From NCBI GenBank assembly GCA_003521625.1, contig DPHV01000022.1, positions 355-64,354 of the forward strand: a DNA stretch of 64,000 nt. Direction: 5' to 3'. A model generated the notes under the pieces. It saw only the letters and a list, made by a program, of their open reading frames with translations, did not search any database and was not told the DNA's origin. This document shows positions 16,850 through 25,539 of this stretch, piece by piece. This stretch comes from Ruminococcus sp. (GTDB taxonomy: Bacteria > Bacillota > Clostridia > Oscillospirales > Acutalibacteraceae). Position 1 is the stretch's first letter; every line of letters starts with the position of its first letter. The translations under genes and the position numbers were made by a program.

Positions 16850-17512
16850 TTATTTTGCACCCTCGCCTTTGAATACAGAAATTACAGTCTTAAAAATAAT
16901 CTTTATATCAAAAAGCAGAGAGCGGTTTTTCACGTAATAAATCTCCATTGCCCTGCGCCTTTTGTAGCTGGTATCACTTCTGCCGTTAGCCGCCCAGAAT
17001 CCTGTAAGGCCGGGCTTTACGCTTAACAGCATATCCTTATATTCACCGTAGATTCTTGTTTCAACCTCCATAATCGGACGTGGACCGACAATTGACAAAT
17101 CACCTTTTAAAATGTTGAAAAGCTGAGGCAGCTCGTCAAGGCTTGTCTTTCTCAGAAACTTGCCGATTTTTGTAATTCTGGGGTCGTTTTCAAGCTTGAA
17201 ATTCTTTTTAAACTCCTCTTTTTGTTCGGGAGTGAATTTTTCAATAAGCTCCTCGGCATTCATTACCATACTTCTGAATTTGTAAATGCCGATTTCCTTA
17301 CCGTGTTTGCCCACTCGCTTGTGTACAAAAATAACGGGACCTTTGCTCGTTGCCTTTATCGCAATGCTTATAATAATGAAAAACGGGGAAAGCAGAATGA
17401 TTCCGATTGCCGAGCAAATAATATCGGCAAACCGTTTTACAAAATCGTAAACAGGCTTGTTTGCAACATATTTACTTGTCACTTTTGCAGTATCAAAATT
17501 GCAGTTTTTCAT
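16850..17512 (-). CDS. Initiating sugar-1-phosphate transferase (WbaP/CpsE catalytic domain)
   Basis: 220 aa. One N-terminal membrane helix (about residues 28-52) is followed by the bacterial sugar transferase domain: KFRSMVMNAEELIEKF, then DELPQLFNILKGDLSIVGPR, then VKPGLTGFWAANGRSD. It transfers a sugar 1-phosphate from a nucleotide sugar to undecaprenyl phosphate and so starts each repeat unit. It has only the catalytic portion, without the extra N-terminal helices of full-length WbaP, the short form typical of PglC-like enzymes. The initiating sugar is not readable from sequence. It is separated from the kinase gene by 81 bp. Confidence 0.92.
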   Translation of the reverse strand: MKNCNFDTAKVTSKYVANKPVYDFVKRFADIICSAIGIILLSPFFIIISIAIKATSKGPVIFVHKRVGKHGKEIGIYKFRSMVMNAEELIEKFTPEQKEEFKKNFKLENDPRITKIGKFLRKTSLDELPQLFNILKGDLSIVGPRPIMEVETRIYGEYKDMLLSVKPGLTGFWAANGRSDTSYKRRRAMEIYYVKNRSLLFDIKIIFKTVISVFKGEGAK

Positions 17513-17593
17513 TACTCAGTCCATTTTCCCTCGTTTTTTAGTCCAATATATAAGCGGATATAATTTATATCAACTGATGTTCAGCATAAAATT

Positions 17594-18298
17594 TTAGTAT
17601 CCGTAATATCCGTAAGAATAATTTCCGTAACCTTTTTTATATTTTTTAGTTTCGGAAGGCTTAACCTTGTTAATTATAATACCAAGCGTTTTGCCGCCCG
17701 AACGCTCAAGCGTTTCAAGCGTTTTGTTAAGCTGCGGGTAGGTTGTCGAGTTGTTTTTAACAACAACAACAACTCCGTCAGACGCCTTGATAATCGGAAC
17801 AGCGTCAATTACAACGCCGATCGGCGGTGTGTCAAAAATAATATAATCGTAGTCTTTCTCAACCATTTTTACAAAGTCAGCCATAGCTTCGCTTGCAAGA
17901 AGCTCTGAGGGGTTCGGGGGAACAGCACCGTAGCACACTGCGTTCATATTTGAAAGCTTTGTAGACTGAATAATCTCGTCTGCCGTACATTCGTCGTTGA
18001 GGTAATTTGTAAGCCCCGGTGTAGGAGCAAGCTTTAATGCAGAATGAACGTGAGGACGGCGAAGGTCGCACTCAATTACAAGTACCTTTGTATCAACCTG
18101 CTGTGCAAGCGCCGAGGCTACGTTCATAGCCGTAACGGTTTTTCCCTCGCCCTTTGAGGAGCTTGTAAAGGCTATCTTTTTACAACCCTTTTTTATTATT
18201 GAATACGCAATGTTTGTTCTTGCTGTTTTATATGATTCCCTGATCTGAAAGCCGAGAGCTTCGGTATCAATTGAACGGTCAATTTTTGCTTTTGCCAT
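17594..18298 (-). CDS. Capsular tyrosine-protein autokinase (CpsD/CapB-type BY-kinase)
   Basis: 234 aa, cytosolic. Walker A is SSSKGEGKT (46-54), Walker A' VIECDLRRP (74-82) and Walker B IIFDTPPIG (153-161). The C-terminus holds seven tyrosines between residues 220 and 234, the autophosphorylation cluster. The N-terminal FQIRESYKTARTNI helix carries the oligomerisation region. In Firmicutes the kinase is split from its membrane activator, here the Wzz-like protein encoded 17 bp upstream. The pair controls chain length and capsule synthesis through cycles of Tyr phosphorylation. No cognate phosphatase gene was found in the window. Confidence 0.94.
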   Translation of the reverse strand: MAKAKIDRSIDTEALGFQIRESYKTARTNIAYSIIKKGCKKIAFTSSSKGEGKTVTAMNVASALAQQVDTKVLVIECDLRRPHVHSALKLAPTPGLTNYLNDECTADEIIQSTKLSNMNAVCYGAVPPNPSELLASEAMADFVKMVEKDYDYIIFDTPPIGVVIDAVPIIKASDGVVVVVKNNSTTYPQLNKTLETLERSGGKTLGIIINKVKPSETKKYKKGYGNYSYGYYGY

Positions 18299-18315
18299 TT
18301 GTAATCACCTCTCTG

Positions 18316-19029
18316 TTAGTCTTTCTGGGCTTGTGCTGATTTCAAGTTCTTTGCAAAATACTCAAAATCGGGAATAGCGGCAAGCACGGGTATGTTGTTG
18401 ATTGTAGTCATATCATCATCGTATTTAATCTTAACGTCGAAGTAATCACGTACAAAAGCGATGATAAGTGAAATTACCAGACCGATAAACAAAGCGATAA
18501 TTACATTTTTTGTTACATTCGGTGAGGTAGGGTTCTGGGGAGTGGTTGCTTCGTCAACAATATTAAGCTTTGCGTTGTTGCTCAAAAGTGAGGAAATTGT
18601 TCCCGGTGCCGTTTTTGCAACTGCGTCGGCAATGTTCTTTGCCTCGGCAGGACTGTCTGAAACAACGTCAGCTTTGAAAACCTCTGTGTCCTCAACGCCT
18701 GTAAACTTGACCTTTGATTTAAGTTCGGTTGCAGTGTACTTGTTGTTAAGATTTTTTGAAACCGCTTCGTAAAAATTATTCGTATCAAGAAGTTCTATGT
18801 AAGTAGCAACAAGCTTTGAAGAATAATTGTACGCACTCAAATCATCATAACCGCTGTTTGAGTTTTTGTAATCGGTGTTTACATAAAGCTTTACAGTTGC
18901 CGTGTAGCTCTTTTTAATGAAAAATTTGGTCACGAAAAATGAGCAGACAGAAAATAACAGTGAAGCAATTATAATGAAAATAAGATTTTTCTTGATTATC
19001 CGCAGTATGTCCTTAAATGAGATTTCCAT
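18316..19029 (-). CDS. Wzz/CpsC-type chain-length determinant and kinase activator
   Basis: 237 aa. Two membrane helices (about 14-35 and 173-193) flank an extracytoplasmic domain. A Pro-rich ATTPQNPTSPN stretch precedes helix 2, as in Wzz proteins. The short cytosolic tail after helix 2 should contact and activate the adjacent BY-kinase. The start at 19029 has GAGGAG at good spacing. It is the first gene of the leftward polysaccharide operon and is preceded by a strong promoter-like sequence. Confidence 0.92.
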   Translation of the reverse strand: MEISFKDILRIIKKNLIFIIIASLLFSVCSFFVTKFFIKKSYTATVKLYVNTDYKNSNSGYDDLSAYNYSSKLVATYIELLDTNNFYEAVSKNLNNKYTATELKSKVKFTGVEDTEVFKADVVSDSPAEAKNIADAVAKTAPGTISSLLSNNAKLNIVDEATTPQNPTSPNVTKNVIIALFIGLVISLIIAFVRDYFDVKIKYDDDMTTINNIPVLAAIPDFEYFAKNLKSAQAQKD

Positions 19030-19117
19030 AAAACAAACTCCTCAAATTCATTGTGAATTATTTACGCTGAATAACTGAAAAACAACGCACAAATTCCATA
19101 ATACAATATGTAATTAT

Positions 19118-19146
19118 ATTATATAATAAAAATTGAGCTTTTTCAA
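19118..19146 (-). promoter_or_regulatory. Sigma-A-type promoter of the polysaccharide operon
   Basis: On the minus strand TTGAAA (19141-19146), a 17-bp spacer and TATAAT (19118-19123). The predicted transcript starts near 19111, leaving about 80 nt of leader before the Wzz gene. It is the only strong promoter seen before the long gene series. Confidence 0.75.
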
Positions 19147-19398
19147 TCATATATCAAATAATTTCAATAAAAAACAAAAATAATGTCGAAATAACTTTGA
19201 TTTAGTTAGTAATGCAAAAGAATTACTTAATCATTGAATAAAAAAGAACAAATATTTTATTGTACAAAACAGTTTTTACTTATGCAGTTAATAAGTGTAT
19301 TTGACTATTATAAAATATAGAAAAAAACGACAAAAGTCATAATTTGTTGTTTTGTGTTCAATAAAAATATATTTTTTTCAAAATTTAGCAAAAAACGC

Positions 19399-19427
19399 TT
19401 TACAAATTAAAAAAGTAGTGATATAAT
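19399..19427 (+). promoter_or_regulatory. Sigma-A-type promoter of the sortase module
   Basis: TTTACA (19399-19404), a 17-bp spacer and TATAAT (19422-19427). The expected start is near 19434, about 70 nt before the first gene. Confidence 0.75.
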
Positions 19428-19433
19428 GCATTT

Positions 19434-19452
19434 ATAAATCGTTTTGATTTAT
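19434..19452 (+). promoter_or_regulatory. Inverted repeat at the predicted transcription start
   Basis: ATAAATC-GTTTT-GATTTAT forms a perfect 7-bp inverted repeat exactly where transcription of the sortase module should begin. It could be an operator or a 5' stabilising hairpin. Confidence 0.4.
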
Positions 19453-19506
19453 ATCGTCGGTAATGTACATAAGGTACAAAGAAAAAATTAAAGGTGGTAG
19501 AAGATT

Positions 19507-20130
19507 ATGAAAAAATTATCGGCAATTTTTGTTGCACTTCTTCTTGTTGCCGCTACTGCAATTACCGCTTTTGCAGCAGGTATTAACAGCAGCGAGCAGG
19601 CAGTTCTTGATAAGCTTAACGGAACTGTTACAATGCAGGGCAACCAGATGAGAATCTCACAGGAATTTGTAAACCAGGCTGAAAACTATTTCAATACTAT
19701 TGAAATGACAGAGCAGGAGTCTAAGGACATTATCGCTATTATTGACGAAGGTAACAGTTTCCTCGTAAACAGCGGCGCTTCTGATTTCAAGAGCCTTTCT
19801 TACGACCAGAAGCAGGTTCTTCTCGGCTATGGTCAGAAAGCAGTAGGCGTAATCGGTATGACAATGTCCTATGATTCAACTACAAGAACAATTACAGTTA
19901 CAGACCCTAACGGCAATGTAGCTTTCTCTGTTTCTGAAGCAAACTATCTTGTTCCGGCAAACGGTTCTTCAAGCGGTTCTTCAGGCAACTCCTCAAACAG
20001 CGGTTCAGTTATTAAGACAACAGGTTCTGACGTTAACTACTTCGGCTTTATCGCACTCGGTGCAGCTGCAGTTGTTCTCGTAGCAGGCGGCGCAATGTTT
20101 GTTGTAAAAACTAAAAAAGAAAGAGCTTGA
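19507..20130 (+). CDS. Secreted surface protein with sorting-like C-terminus (candidate sortase substrate)
   Basis: 207 aa. A signal peptide spans residues 1-23 (cleavage after AFA). A mature domain (24-150) of no recognised family is followed by a Ser/Gly-rich linker (151-167), the pentapeptide IKTTG (169-173), a hydrophobic helix (178-200) and the tail KTKKERA. That is the layout of a cell-wall sorting signal, but IKTTG replaces LPXTG. The sortase gene begins 6 bp after its stop. Strong AAGGTGG ribosome site. Role unknown; substrate status is inferred from architecture and adjacency. Confidence 0.8.
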   Translation: MKKLSAIFVALLLVAATAITAFAAGINSSEQAVLDKLNGTVTMQGNQMRISQEFVNQAENYFNTIEMTEQESKDIIAIIDEGNSFLVNSGASDFKSLSYDQKQVLLGYGQKAVGVIGMTMSYDSTTRTITVTDPNGNVAFSVSEANYLVPANGSSSGSSGNSSNSGSVIKTTGSDVNYFGFIALGAAAVVLVAGGAMFVVKTKKERA

Positions 20131-20136
20131 TTTTAA

Positions 20137-20859
20137 ATGTCTGATAAAAAACGCAGACACAGGCATAAAAAATTTGATGGGAAGAGTTTTATAATTCTTC
20201 CCATTATCTTTTTGTTCGGAACTTATCTTGTGCTTTATCTGGCGCTTGCTCCGAGCTTTTCAACTATTTTCTCGGCGGCAGGAATGTTCTTTTCGGACAA
20301 TAAAAAAGATTACTCCACCGAGTATGAAAATATTTTTGTGCCTGTTTCGGAGAACTCGACTTTACCTACGGTAACAAAAGAAGATAAAAAAACATATGTA
20401 AAAAATGACGCTGTTGAATACCCTAACTACGGCAACCAGTTCGGCGAACTTATCATTGAGGAATGCGGAATTGATAACAAGCTGTTTTTCGGTGACGGCG
20501 AGGTTGCACTGCGCAACGGAGTAGGAATTTACAATGGGAGTTTTATACCCGGTTACGGCGGAACAATTCTTGTTGCCGGTCACAACAACACCTATTTCAA
20601 CGGACTTAAATACGCTGAAAAGGGTCAGACTGTTGTTATCCGCACAAGCTACGGCAATTACGAGTACCGCATTACGGGCACAGCCGTAAAAAAGGCAACC
20701 GACAGGACCGCTTATGATTTAAATGCAGGTTATGAAAATCTGATTATGTATACCTGCTATCCATTTGACGAGCTTGGTCTTACCGATTACAGATTTTTCG
20801 TTTATACAGAGCTTGTTTCGGGCGCGCCGATTGATAAAAGCACAGGGGAGGGCGAGTAA
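20137..20859 (+). CDS. Sortase
   Basis: 240 aa. One N-terminal membrane helix (about 18-38) precedes the sortase fold. Catalytic residues are visible: His149 in LVAGHNNTYFNGL, Cys207 in LIMYTCYPF and Arg219 in DYRFFVYTEL. It is a membrane-anchored transpeptidase that cleaves sorting signals and attaches proteins to the envelope. The TC-Y-P active-site context and lack of a C-terminal helix resemble class D/E rather than class C pilin sortases; the class is uncertain. It sits between a candidate substrate and a membrane protein with the same orientation, apparently as one operon. Confidence 0.92.
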   Translation: MSDKKRRHRHKKFDGKSFIILPIIFLFGTYLVLYLALAPSFSTIFSAAGMFFSDNKKDYSTEYENIFVPVSENSTLPTVTKEDKKTYVKNDAVEYPNYGNQFGELIIEECGIDNKLFFGDGEVALRNGVGIYNGSFIPGYGGTILVAGHNNTYFNGLKYAEKGQTVVIRTSYGNYEYRITGTAVKKATDRTAYDLNAGYENLIMYTCYPFDELGLTDYRFFVYTELVSGAPIDKSTGEGE

Positions 20860-20861
20860 TT

Positions 20862-21704
20862 ATGGCTAAAAAACCCTTTTCTTCAAGAGTCAGAAACGCA
20901 GTATTTATTCTGCTTTCATTTTTGCTGACTTTGATTTTGTTTTTGCTTTCGGTCTGTACAGTGCTTGAGGCTACGCTGTTTAATCCGGAGTTTATTTTTG
21001 ACAATATGAACTCCTCAAACTATTTTATTGACAAGCGTGACGAAATTACAACAAGCCTTATCGACCTCGGATATGCCAGCGGACTTGACGAAAGGTTCTT
21101 TCAAGATTTCGTTGACGAGGTTATGTTGTGCGATGACACAAGAGAGTATCTCGACAATTACTATTCCGGCAACGGCGCAAAGATTGATACAACTGATTTT
21201 AAGCAGAGCTTTAACGCAGAAATTGATAAGTATATTCAGGAAAACAACATCAAGAATGTAAACGGAAACAGCCGGGATAAGCTTGTGCGCAAAGCGGCTC
21301 TGATTTACCGTTCTTCGCTTGAAATTCCCCTTTTCTCAAAACTTTCGGCGTACTTCCTGACTGCAAAAAATGCAATGCCGTTTATTCTTGTCGGTCTTGC
21401 GGTGCTTGCAGGCGTTATCTGCGTTGTGCTTATCTTTGCGAATAAATGGAAACACAGAGGCGTTAAATACATTTGCTACGCAACGTCGGGCGCATTCCTT
21501 ACTCTGGGAATTATTCCTGCATATTTAATGATTTCGGGCAAGATTTCTCATTTAAATCTTGATTCCCGTGCGCTTTATAATATGTTTGTCCAATCTGCAA
21601 ACAGCATATGCATTGCAGTTTTGTTCATTTCACTGTTCTTTTTGCTCGTATCAGTCGGACTGTTTTTCCTTTTCAGACGAATGTACCAAAAAGTCAGCAG
21701 TTAA
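20862..21704 (+). CDS. Four-helix membrane protein of the sortase operon, function unknown
   Basis: 280 aa. Helices are predicted near 15-37, 172-193, 207-227 and 248-271. An extracytoplasmic domain of about 130 residues lies between helices 1 and 2 and is rich in acidic and polar residues. No known family was recognised. The start lies 2 bp after the sortase stop with GGGGAGGG upstream, so it is co-translated. It may assist substrate handling or anchoring at the membrane; that is inference from position only. Confidence 0.8.
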   Translation: MAKKPFSSRVRNAVFILLSFLLTLILFLLSVCTVLEATLFNPEFIFDNMNSSNYFIDKRDEITTSLIDLGYASGLDERFFQDFVDEVMLCDDTREYLDNYYSGNGAKIDTTDFKQSFNAEIDKYIQENNIKNVNGNSRDKLVRKAALIYRSSLEIPLFSKLSAYFLTAKNAMPFILVGLAVLAGVICVVLIFANKWKHRGVKYICYATSGAFLTLGIIPAYLMISGKISHLNLDSRALYNMFVQSANSICIAVLFISLFFLLVSVGLFFLFRRMYQKVSS

Positions 21705-21722
21705 TAATTATTTATAAAATAT

Positions 21723-21755
21723 GGGACTGTCGCAAATTCGTTTTGCAACAGTCCC
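21723..21755. terminator. Bidirectional terminator between sortase operon and tatD
   Basis: GGGACTGT...ACAGTCCC with an inner GCAAA/TTTGC extension forms a long stem followed by TTTTG on the plus strand. It serves two convergent genes. Confidence 0.85.
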
Positions 21756-21762
21756 TTTTGTC

Positions 21763-22530
21763 TTACTTGATATTATAAAATTTTTTTGCATTTTCGCAGG
21801 TAATGTCGAGTATATCCTGAATTCCCATATTGCGGACGGCGGCAATTTTTTCTGCCGCATACAAAATCATAGAGCTGTCACAGCGCTTTCCCCGAAACGG
21901 AACGGGCGCCATATACGGTGCGTCGGTTTCGAGCAGAAGTCTGTCAATCGGAATTTCAGACGCAACCTCAATGCTGTGGCGAGCGTTCTTGAATGTAACT
22001 ACTCCGCCCAGACTGATGTACATTCCAAGCCTTACAGCCTCTCTCATCAGCTCCACACTTCCCGAAAAGCAGTGCACAAGCGCATTCGGACGGTATTTTC
22101 GGAGCAAATCAAACGTATCCCCGTGAGCCTCTCTGTCGTGAACGACAAGGGGCATTTTTAAATCAAGCGAAAGCTTAATCTGCTCCTCAAACACCTTTTT
22201 CTGCTTGTCCTTCGGAATGTCCCAGTGATAGTCAAGCCCCGTTTCGCCGATTGCAACAACCTTTTCGTGCTTTGTAAGCTTGGCAAGTCTGTCGAGATAA
22301 TCAGTCGGTATATCGTCAAGATTTTCGGGGTGAAAGCCGACTGCGGCATACATAAAATCGTATTTTTCGGCATATTCAATGCTCTTTTCGGCAGTTCTTA
22401 AATCAACCGAGTTGTTCACAATTCCGCATACGCCCTTGCTTTTTATGTTGTCAAGCAGAGTGGAACGGTCGTTGTCAAACCACTTGTCGTCATAGTGAGC
22501 GTGTGCGTCAAAAATGTTTTCGTAATTCAT
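21763..22530 (-). CDS. tatD: TatD family metal-dependent hydrolase (DNase)
   Basis: 255 aa from the ATG at 22530 with GGAGTGAT upstream. A longer frame overlaps the neighbouring gene and is not homologous. Metal-site motifs run in order: FDAHAHYDD (start), IGETGLDYHW near 92, VVHDREAHG near 128, VHCFSGS near 153 and LLETDAPYMAP near 205. TatD proteins are TIM-barrel 3'-5' exonucleases acting in DNA repair or turnover. It follows the hypothetical membrane protein gene by 4 bp. Confidence 0.92.
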   Translation of the reverse strand: MNYENIFDAHAHYDDKWFDNDRSTLLDNIKSKGVCGIVNNSVDLRTAEKSIEYAEKYDFMYAAVGFHPENLDDIPTDYLDRLAKLTKHEKVVAIGETGLDYHWDIPKDKQKKVFEEQIKLSLDLKMPLVVHDREAHGDTFDLLRKYRPNALVHCFSGSVELMREAVRLGMYISLGGVVTFKNARHSIEVASEIPIDRLLLETDAPYMAPVPFRGKRCDSSMILYAAEKIAAVRNMGIQDILDITCENAKKFYNIK

Positions 22531-22534
22531 TTTA

Positions 22535-23899
22535 TCACTCCGTACTGCTGCGGATAATTTCAACCTGCCTGCTTTCAAGAACAGGGATGATTTTATTCTC
22601 CATATCTTTGCGGTCAGCATACATTCCTATGTTAATGCTGTCGGCACCGTCGAGGTAAAGGTCATATTTTCCGCTGTTTCCGTCAGGCTCGGCGTCAAGG
22701 CAGATAATTTCGCTGTAGCTGTAAAAATTGCCCGTCACGTCAAAATAGTGGCTGTTGACGTTCACTCCGTATTCGTAAACTGCTATGCCGTTGTTTGCGC
22801 TTAAAAACACGAAAATCAGCGCCACAAGGTAGAAAATATAAAGTATAACTCTCATTCGCTTTTTCGATTTTTCAGAGTTGAAAATCGCATCGTAGTCCTT
22901 CATTTTCTGATATTTATTCTTGAAAAATTTGCGGTAAATGCTTTCTTTCAGAAAATAAGCGGCTATAAAACTGCAAAACAGCGCAGGGATTATACAGCAT
23001 AATGCGTTGTACGGCTCAAGCGGACTTGCGTAGAGCGCTGAGTGATAAAGTATTCCCGAAATTGCGTAGTACATTCCTATGCACACAGCGAGAAACGGAA
23101 TCAACAGCAGACCGCAGGAGGCGAAATAAGGAACGAAGCCGCTCGTGCCGTGATATTCCTTTAACCCGCCCTTAAGGCACTCATATGCTTCGTCCGAAAC
23201 AGGCGAAGGATTGTCGCAATTCTCAATATATTCAAGCAGTCTGTCCTCGTAGGCGAGGCGTTTTTTCTTTTTCTCGTATTTTCTTTGAGCCTTTTTGTAG
23301 TCGCCTGCGAGAAAATCCCTGTATTCATCGGACGCAAAGGCGCACTGTTCAAACCCGAAGTAGAGGCTGAAAAGATACTCGTACACCTCGTCAACGTTTA
23401 CGCTTTCGCCGTTTTCAAGTTCGCTGACTATATCCTTTTCAAAGTCGATGCCGACTGTTTTGAGGACGTTTTTACGCAGTACCTCCTGAATTTCAGCCAT
23501 ATTGTCATCGGAGCTTGCAAAGTCCTTTAGCTTTGGATAGACCTCTTCAAAATCCTTTGCGAGCCGTTCAAAGCATTTTTCCATTCGCTGTTCATTTTCG
23601 ATAAAGCAGTAGAACCAGCAGGCGAAATTGTCGTTGTCAAACAGCCCGATAATGTCGTACATCATGCATTTTATCGGGAATTTACTGCGTTTCGAGAAGT
23701 CAACGATTATGTTCAGACCGCTTTTTTCAACCGAACCGCCGCATTCAAGGCAGTATTCAAACTCAACGTTGAAGCGGTTAAAGCAAAGCGTGCCGATAGC
23801 CGAGTCCTCGTCACGGATAAACCGTGTAGTAAAAGCCTCGGTTGTGTCAGCAAATTTATTAAATTTTCGTTCAAAAACAGTAATTATCTCATTTATCAT
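22535..23899 (-). CDS. Membrane protein of unknown function
   Basis: 454 aa from the ATG at 23899; a TTG four codons upstream is possible. The N-terminal 240 residues are soluble and acidic. Three hydrophobic helices follow (about 272-295, 305-330 and 350-370), with a C-terminal domain of about 80 residues. No family was recognised. No ribosome site is visible before either start, because a palindromic repeat (23916-23993) lies directly upstream. Either the repeat supplies the leader or expression has been altered. It is translationally close to tatD. Confidence 0.7.
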   Translation of the reverse strand: MINEIITVFERKFNKFADTTEAFTTRFIRDEDSAIGTLCFNRFNVEFEYCLECGGSVEKSGLNIIVDFSKRSKFPIKCMMYDIIGLFDNDNFACWFYCFIENEQRMEKCFERLAKDFEEVYPKLKDFASSDDNMAEIQEVLRKNVLKTVGIDFEKDIVSELENGESVNVDEVYEYLFSLYFGFEQCAFASDEYRDFLAGDYKKAQRKYEKKKKRLAYEDRLLEYIENCDNPSPVSDEAYECLKGGLKEYHGTSGFVPYFASCGLLLIPFLAVCIGMYYAISGILYHSALYASPLEPYNALCCIIPALFCSFIAAYFLKESIYRKFFKNKYQKMKDYDAIFNSEKSKKRMRVILYIFYLVALIFVFLSANNGIAVYEYGVNVNSHYFDVTGNFYSYSEIICLDAEPDGNSGKYDLYLDGADSINIGMYADRKDMENKIIPVLESRQVEIIRSSTE

Positions 23900-23915
23900 T
23901 TCGTAAAACAACAGT

Positions 23916-23993
23916 GTAGGGAACGGTCTTGACCGTTCCGCTGATTAAAAACAGACTTCTAATTTTCTCGGAACGGTCAAGACCGTTCCCTAC
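23916..23993. repeat. REPIN-like element 1 (GTAG...CTAC, homodimeric arms)
   Basis: Two 25-bp arms (23916-23940 and 23969-23993) are exact inverted copies, and each arm is itself a hairpin (GGAACGGTC-TT-GACCGTTCC). The element starts GTAG and ends CTAC. An identical-arm copy with a different loop lies at 42230-42308. Confidence 0.9.
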
Positions 23994-24004
23994 ATAATAT
24001 ATTA

Positions 24005-24063
24005 TATTAATTCGGAGCGGAGCGACCCTTAACTCCACACTCCACACTCCAAACTCCACACTA
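24005..24063. repeat. Degenerate intergenic repeat with tandem ACTCCACA units
   Basis: AATTCGGAGCGGAGCGACC, a stretch also found in inverse form beside the other D-type repeats, is followed by about four imperfect copies of ACTCCACA. It sits next to REPIN-like element 1. Confidence 0.6.
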
Positions 24064-24071
24064 AAATAATA

Positions 24072-24770
24072 TCACTCTTTAAGCTTGTTCAGCTTTTCAA
24101 TGTGCTTTGCACGCTTATAGCGGTACAGAATATTCTCCGCCCATTCCTTGTCAATCTTGATAAAGCCCTTGAGCTTTTTGTCCTTGATTGCAAATCTGTC
24201 GATAATATCCTTTGATTTGCCGTAAATTTCGAGCCTTGCGGTCTGCACATACGGCTTCCTTTCCTCACCTGCAAAATATGTAAAGCCCATAGTGTTCGTT
24301 TCACGGTCATACATCGAAAGATAACCGTCGGTAATCTCCGCACCGCCGAGCTTTTTCGAAACCGTCTGGCTTATTGCAAGCTTGGTAAGCTCAACCGCCA
24401 TATCGTCAAGTCCCGATTCAAAAATAAAAATCTTTTCCTTGAACGAGTTGAAATCGGCAGTAATCCTCTTGCTTATGTTGCGCAGATTACTGTACTTTTC
24501 CTCCAGCTCCTTGTCGCAGAGCTGATAGCGGTCAATTTTCGGGATAAGATAAACCATAAAACGGTTTTTCATATCGTTGTACAAAATCGGGTAATTCAGC
24601 CTTGCTCTGTAATTGCACGACGGACAGTGCCATGAAAAAAGCTCACCGTCAAGCACCTTGCTTCTCAAAGCCTTATTTACGGTTGTATTCACGCTTGTGT
24701 ATATTTCTGCCTTGCCCAGCTCACCGCACATTGGGCAGACAATAGCCTTGTTTACTATGTTATCGGGCAT
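24072..24770 (-). CDS. CpXC domain protein
   Basis: 232 aa from the ATG at 24770, which follows AGAGGTG. The N-terminal domain has CPMCGELGKAEIYTSVNTTV near residue 14 and SWHCPSCNYRARLNYPILYN near 47, the two cysteine pairs that define CpXC proteins and should bind zinc. The C-terminal 150 residues are helical and charged with no recognised motif. The molecular role of this family is not established. It is monocistronic by spacing, divergent from the coiled-coil gene at 24931. Confidence 0.8.
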   Translation of the reverse strand: MPDNIVNKAIVCPMCGELGKAEIYTSVNTTVNKALRSKVLDGELFSWHCPSCNYRARLNYPILYNDMKNRFMVYLIPKIDRYQLCDKELEEKYSNLRNISKRITADFNSFKEKIFIFESGLDDMAVELTKLAISQTVSKKLGGAEITDGYLSMYDRETNTMGFTYFAGEERKPYVQTARLEIYGKSKDIIDRFAIKDKKLKGFIKIDKEWAENILYRYKRAKHIEKLNKLKE

Positions 24771-24930
24771 ATCTGACACCTCTTTACTGTTAATTATATC
24801 AATTGACTGTGATTTTCACAAGTAAATTTTAAAAAAATGTTGATTTTATCAAAAATATCTGTCATAATAATAATATAATTATTAAACTCTAATTCCGCAC
24901 ATCGTGCGTTTTATTGCAAGGAGAATTGAT

Positions 24931-25518
24931 ATGATGATTTTTGATACAGTAAAAGGAACTGTCAGCACAGCGGTTGACACTATTTCATCTGTTGCGCAGT
25001 CGATTGTTGAGAAGAACAGAACGAATGCAAAGCTCAACAGATTAAGACTTGTTATGAAGAGCGAAAGCGAGCTTATGAACAGAGCGTACATCGCCCTCGG
25101 CAAACAGCTTTACGAGTCGCAGAAAAACGGCAAAGCAGTTTCTGCCGAAAATCAGGAAAAGCTTTTCGAAGTTATTGAAAAGTCAAAGGCGAAGATAGCC
25201 AGAGCAAGAGAGTGCTACAGAAAGATTGTTGACAGTCAGAACGATATTTTCTACGGCAACCCCGATGATGAACAGGAGTACAGCTCAAGTGAAGTTGTTG
25301 ACATTACCGTAGCCTGTTCAAACGAGAGCGAATACAAGTCATCGCCGTTTGAAAGCATTGAAACTCAGGTTAAGACTGCCGTTGACGAGATTAAGGACGA
25401 GGTTGAAGAAACCGCAGAGAAGGTTGAGGAGAAAGCCGAAGAAATTAAGGAAGAAATAACCTCAGCCGATGAAGAAACCGAAACCGACTGCGAATCACCC
25501 GAAGGCGAACTTTTCTGA
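24931..25518 (+). CDS. Coiled-coil acidic protein of unknown function
   Basis: 195 aa from the ATG at 24931 (AAGGAG seven bases upstream). Residues 1-110 form an alpha-helical region with heptad-like spacing and conserved-looking LGKQLYESQ. The C-terminal 60 residues are strongly acidic (DEIKDEVEETAEKVEEKAEE). There is no signal peptide. Similar small helical proteins are common in clostridia as unassigned or apolipoprotein-like families. A TATAAT (24874-24879) lies about 50 bp upstream without a good -35. It ends at a clear terminator. Confidence 0.75.
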   Translation: MMIFDTVKGTVSTAVDTISSVAQSIVEKNRTNAKLNRLRLVMKSESELMNRAYIALGKQLYESQKNGKAVSAENQEKLFEVIEKSKAKIARARECYRKIVDSQNDIFYGNPDDEQEYSSSEVVDITVACSNESEYKSSPFESIETQVKTAVDEIKDEVEETAEKVEEKAEEIKEEITSADEETETDCESPEGELF

Positions 25519-25539
25519 TATTTTAAAATATATATCTTA

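Larger units (their letters stand above)
19030..19506. promoter_or_regulatory. AT-rich divergent intergenic region
   Basis: This 477-bp gap separates the capsule operon from the sortase module. It holds one promoter in each direction and is otherwise very AT-rich, with many A and T runs. No ORF, RNA gene or known riboswitch could be recognised between the two promoters (about 19150-19398). Its length leaves room for regulator binding. Confidence 0.7.

Noticed and set aside
16386..16937. 183-codon plus-strand frame opposite rfbF
   Set aside because: It spans the gap between two well-supported minus-strand genes and has no recognisable domain or start signal.
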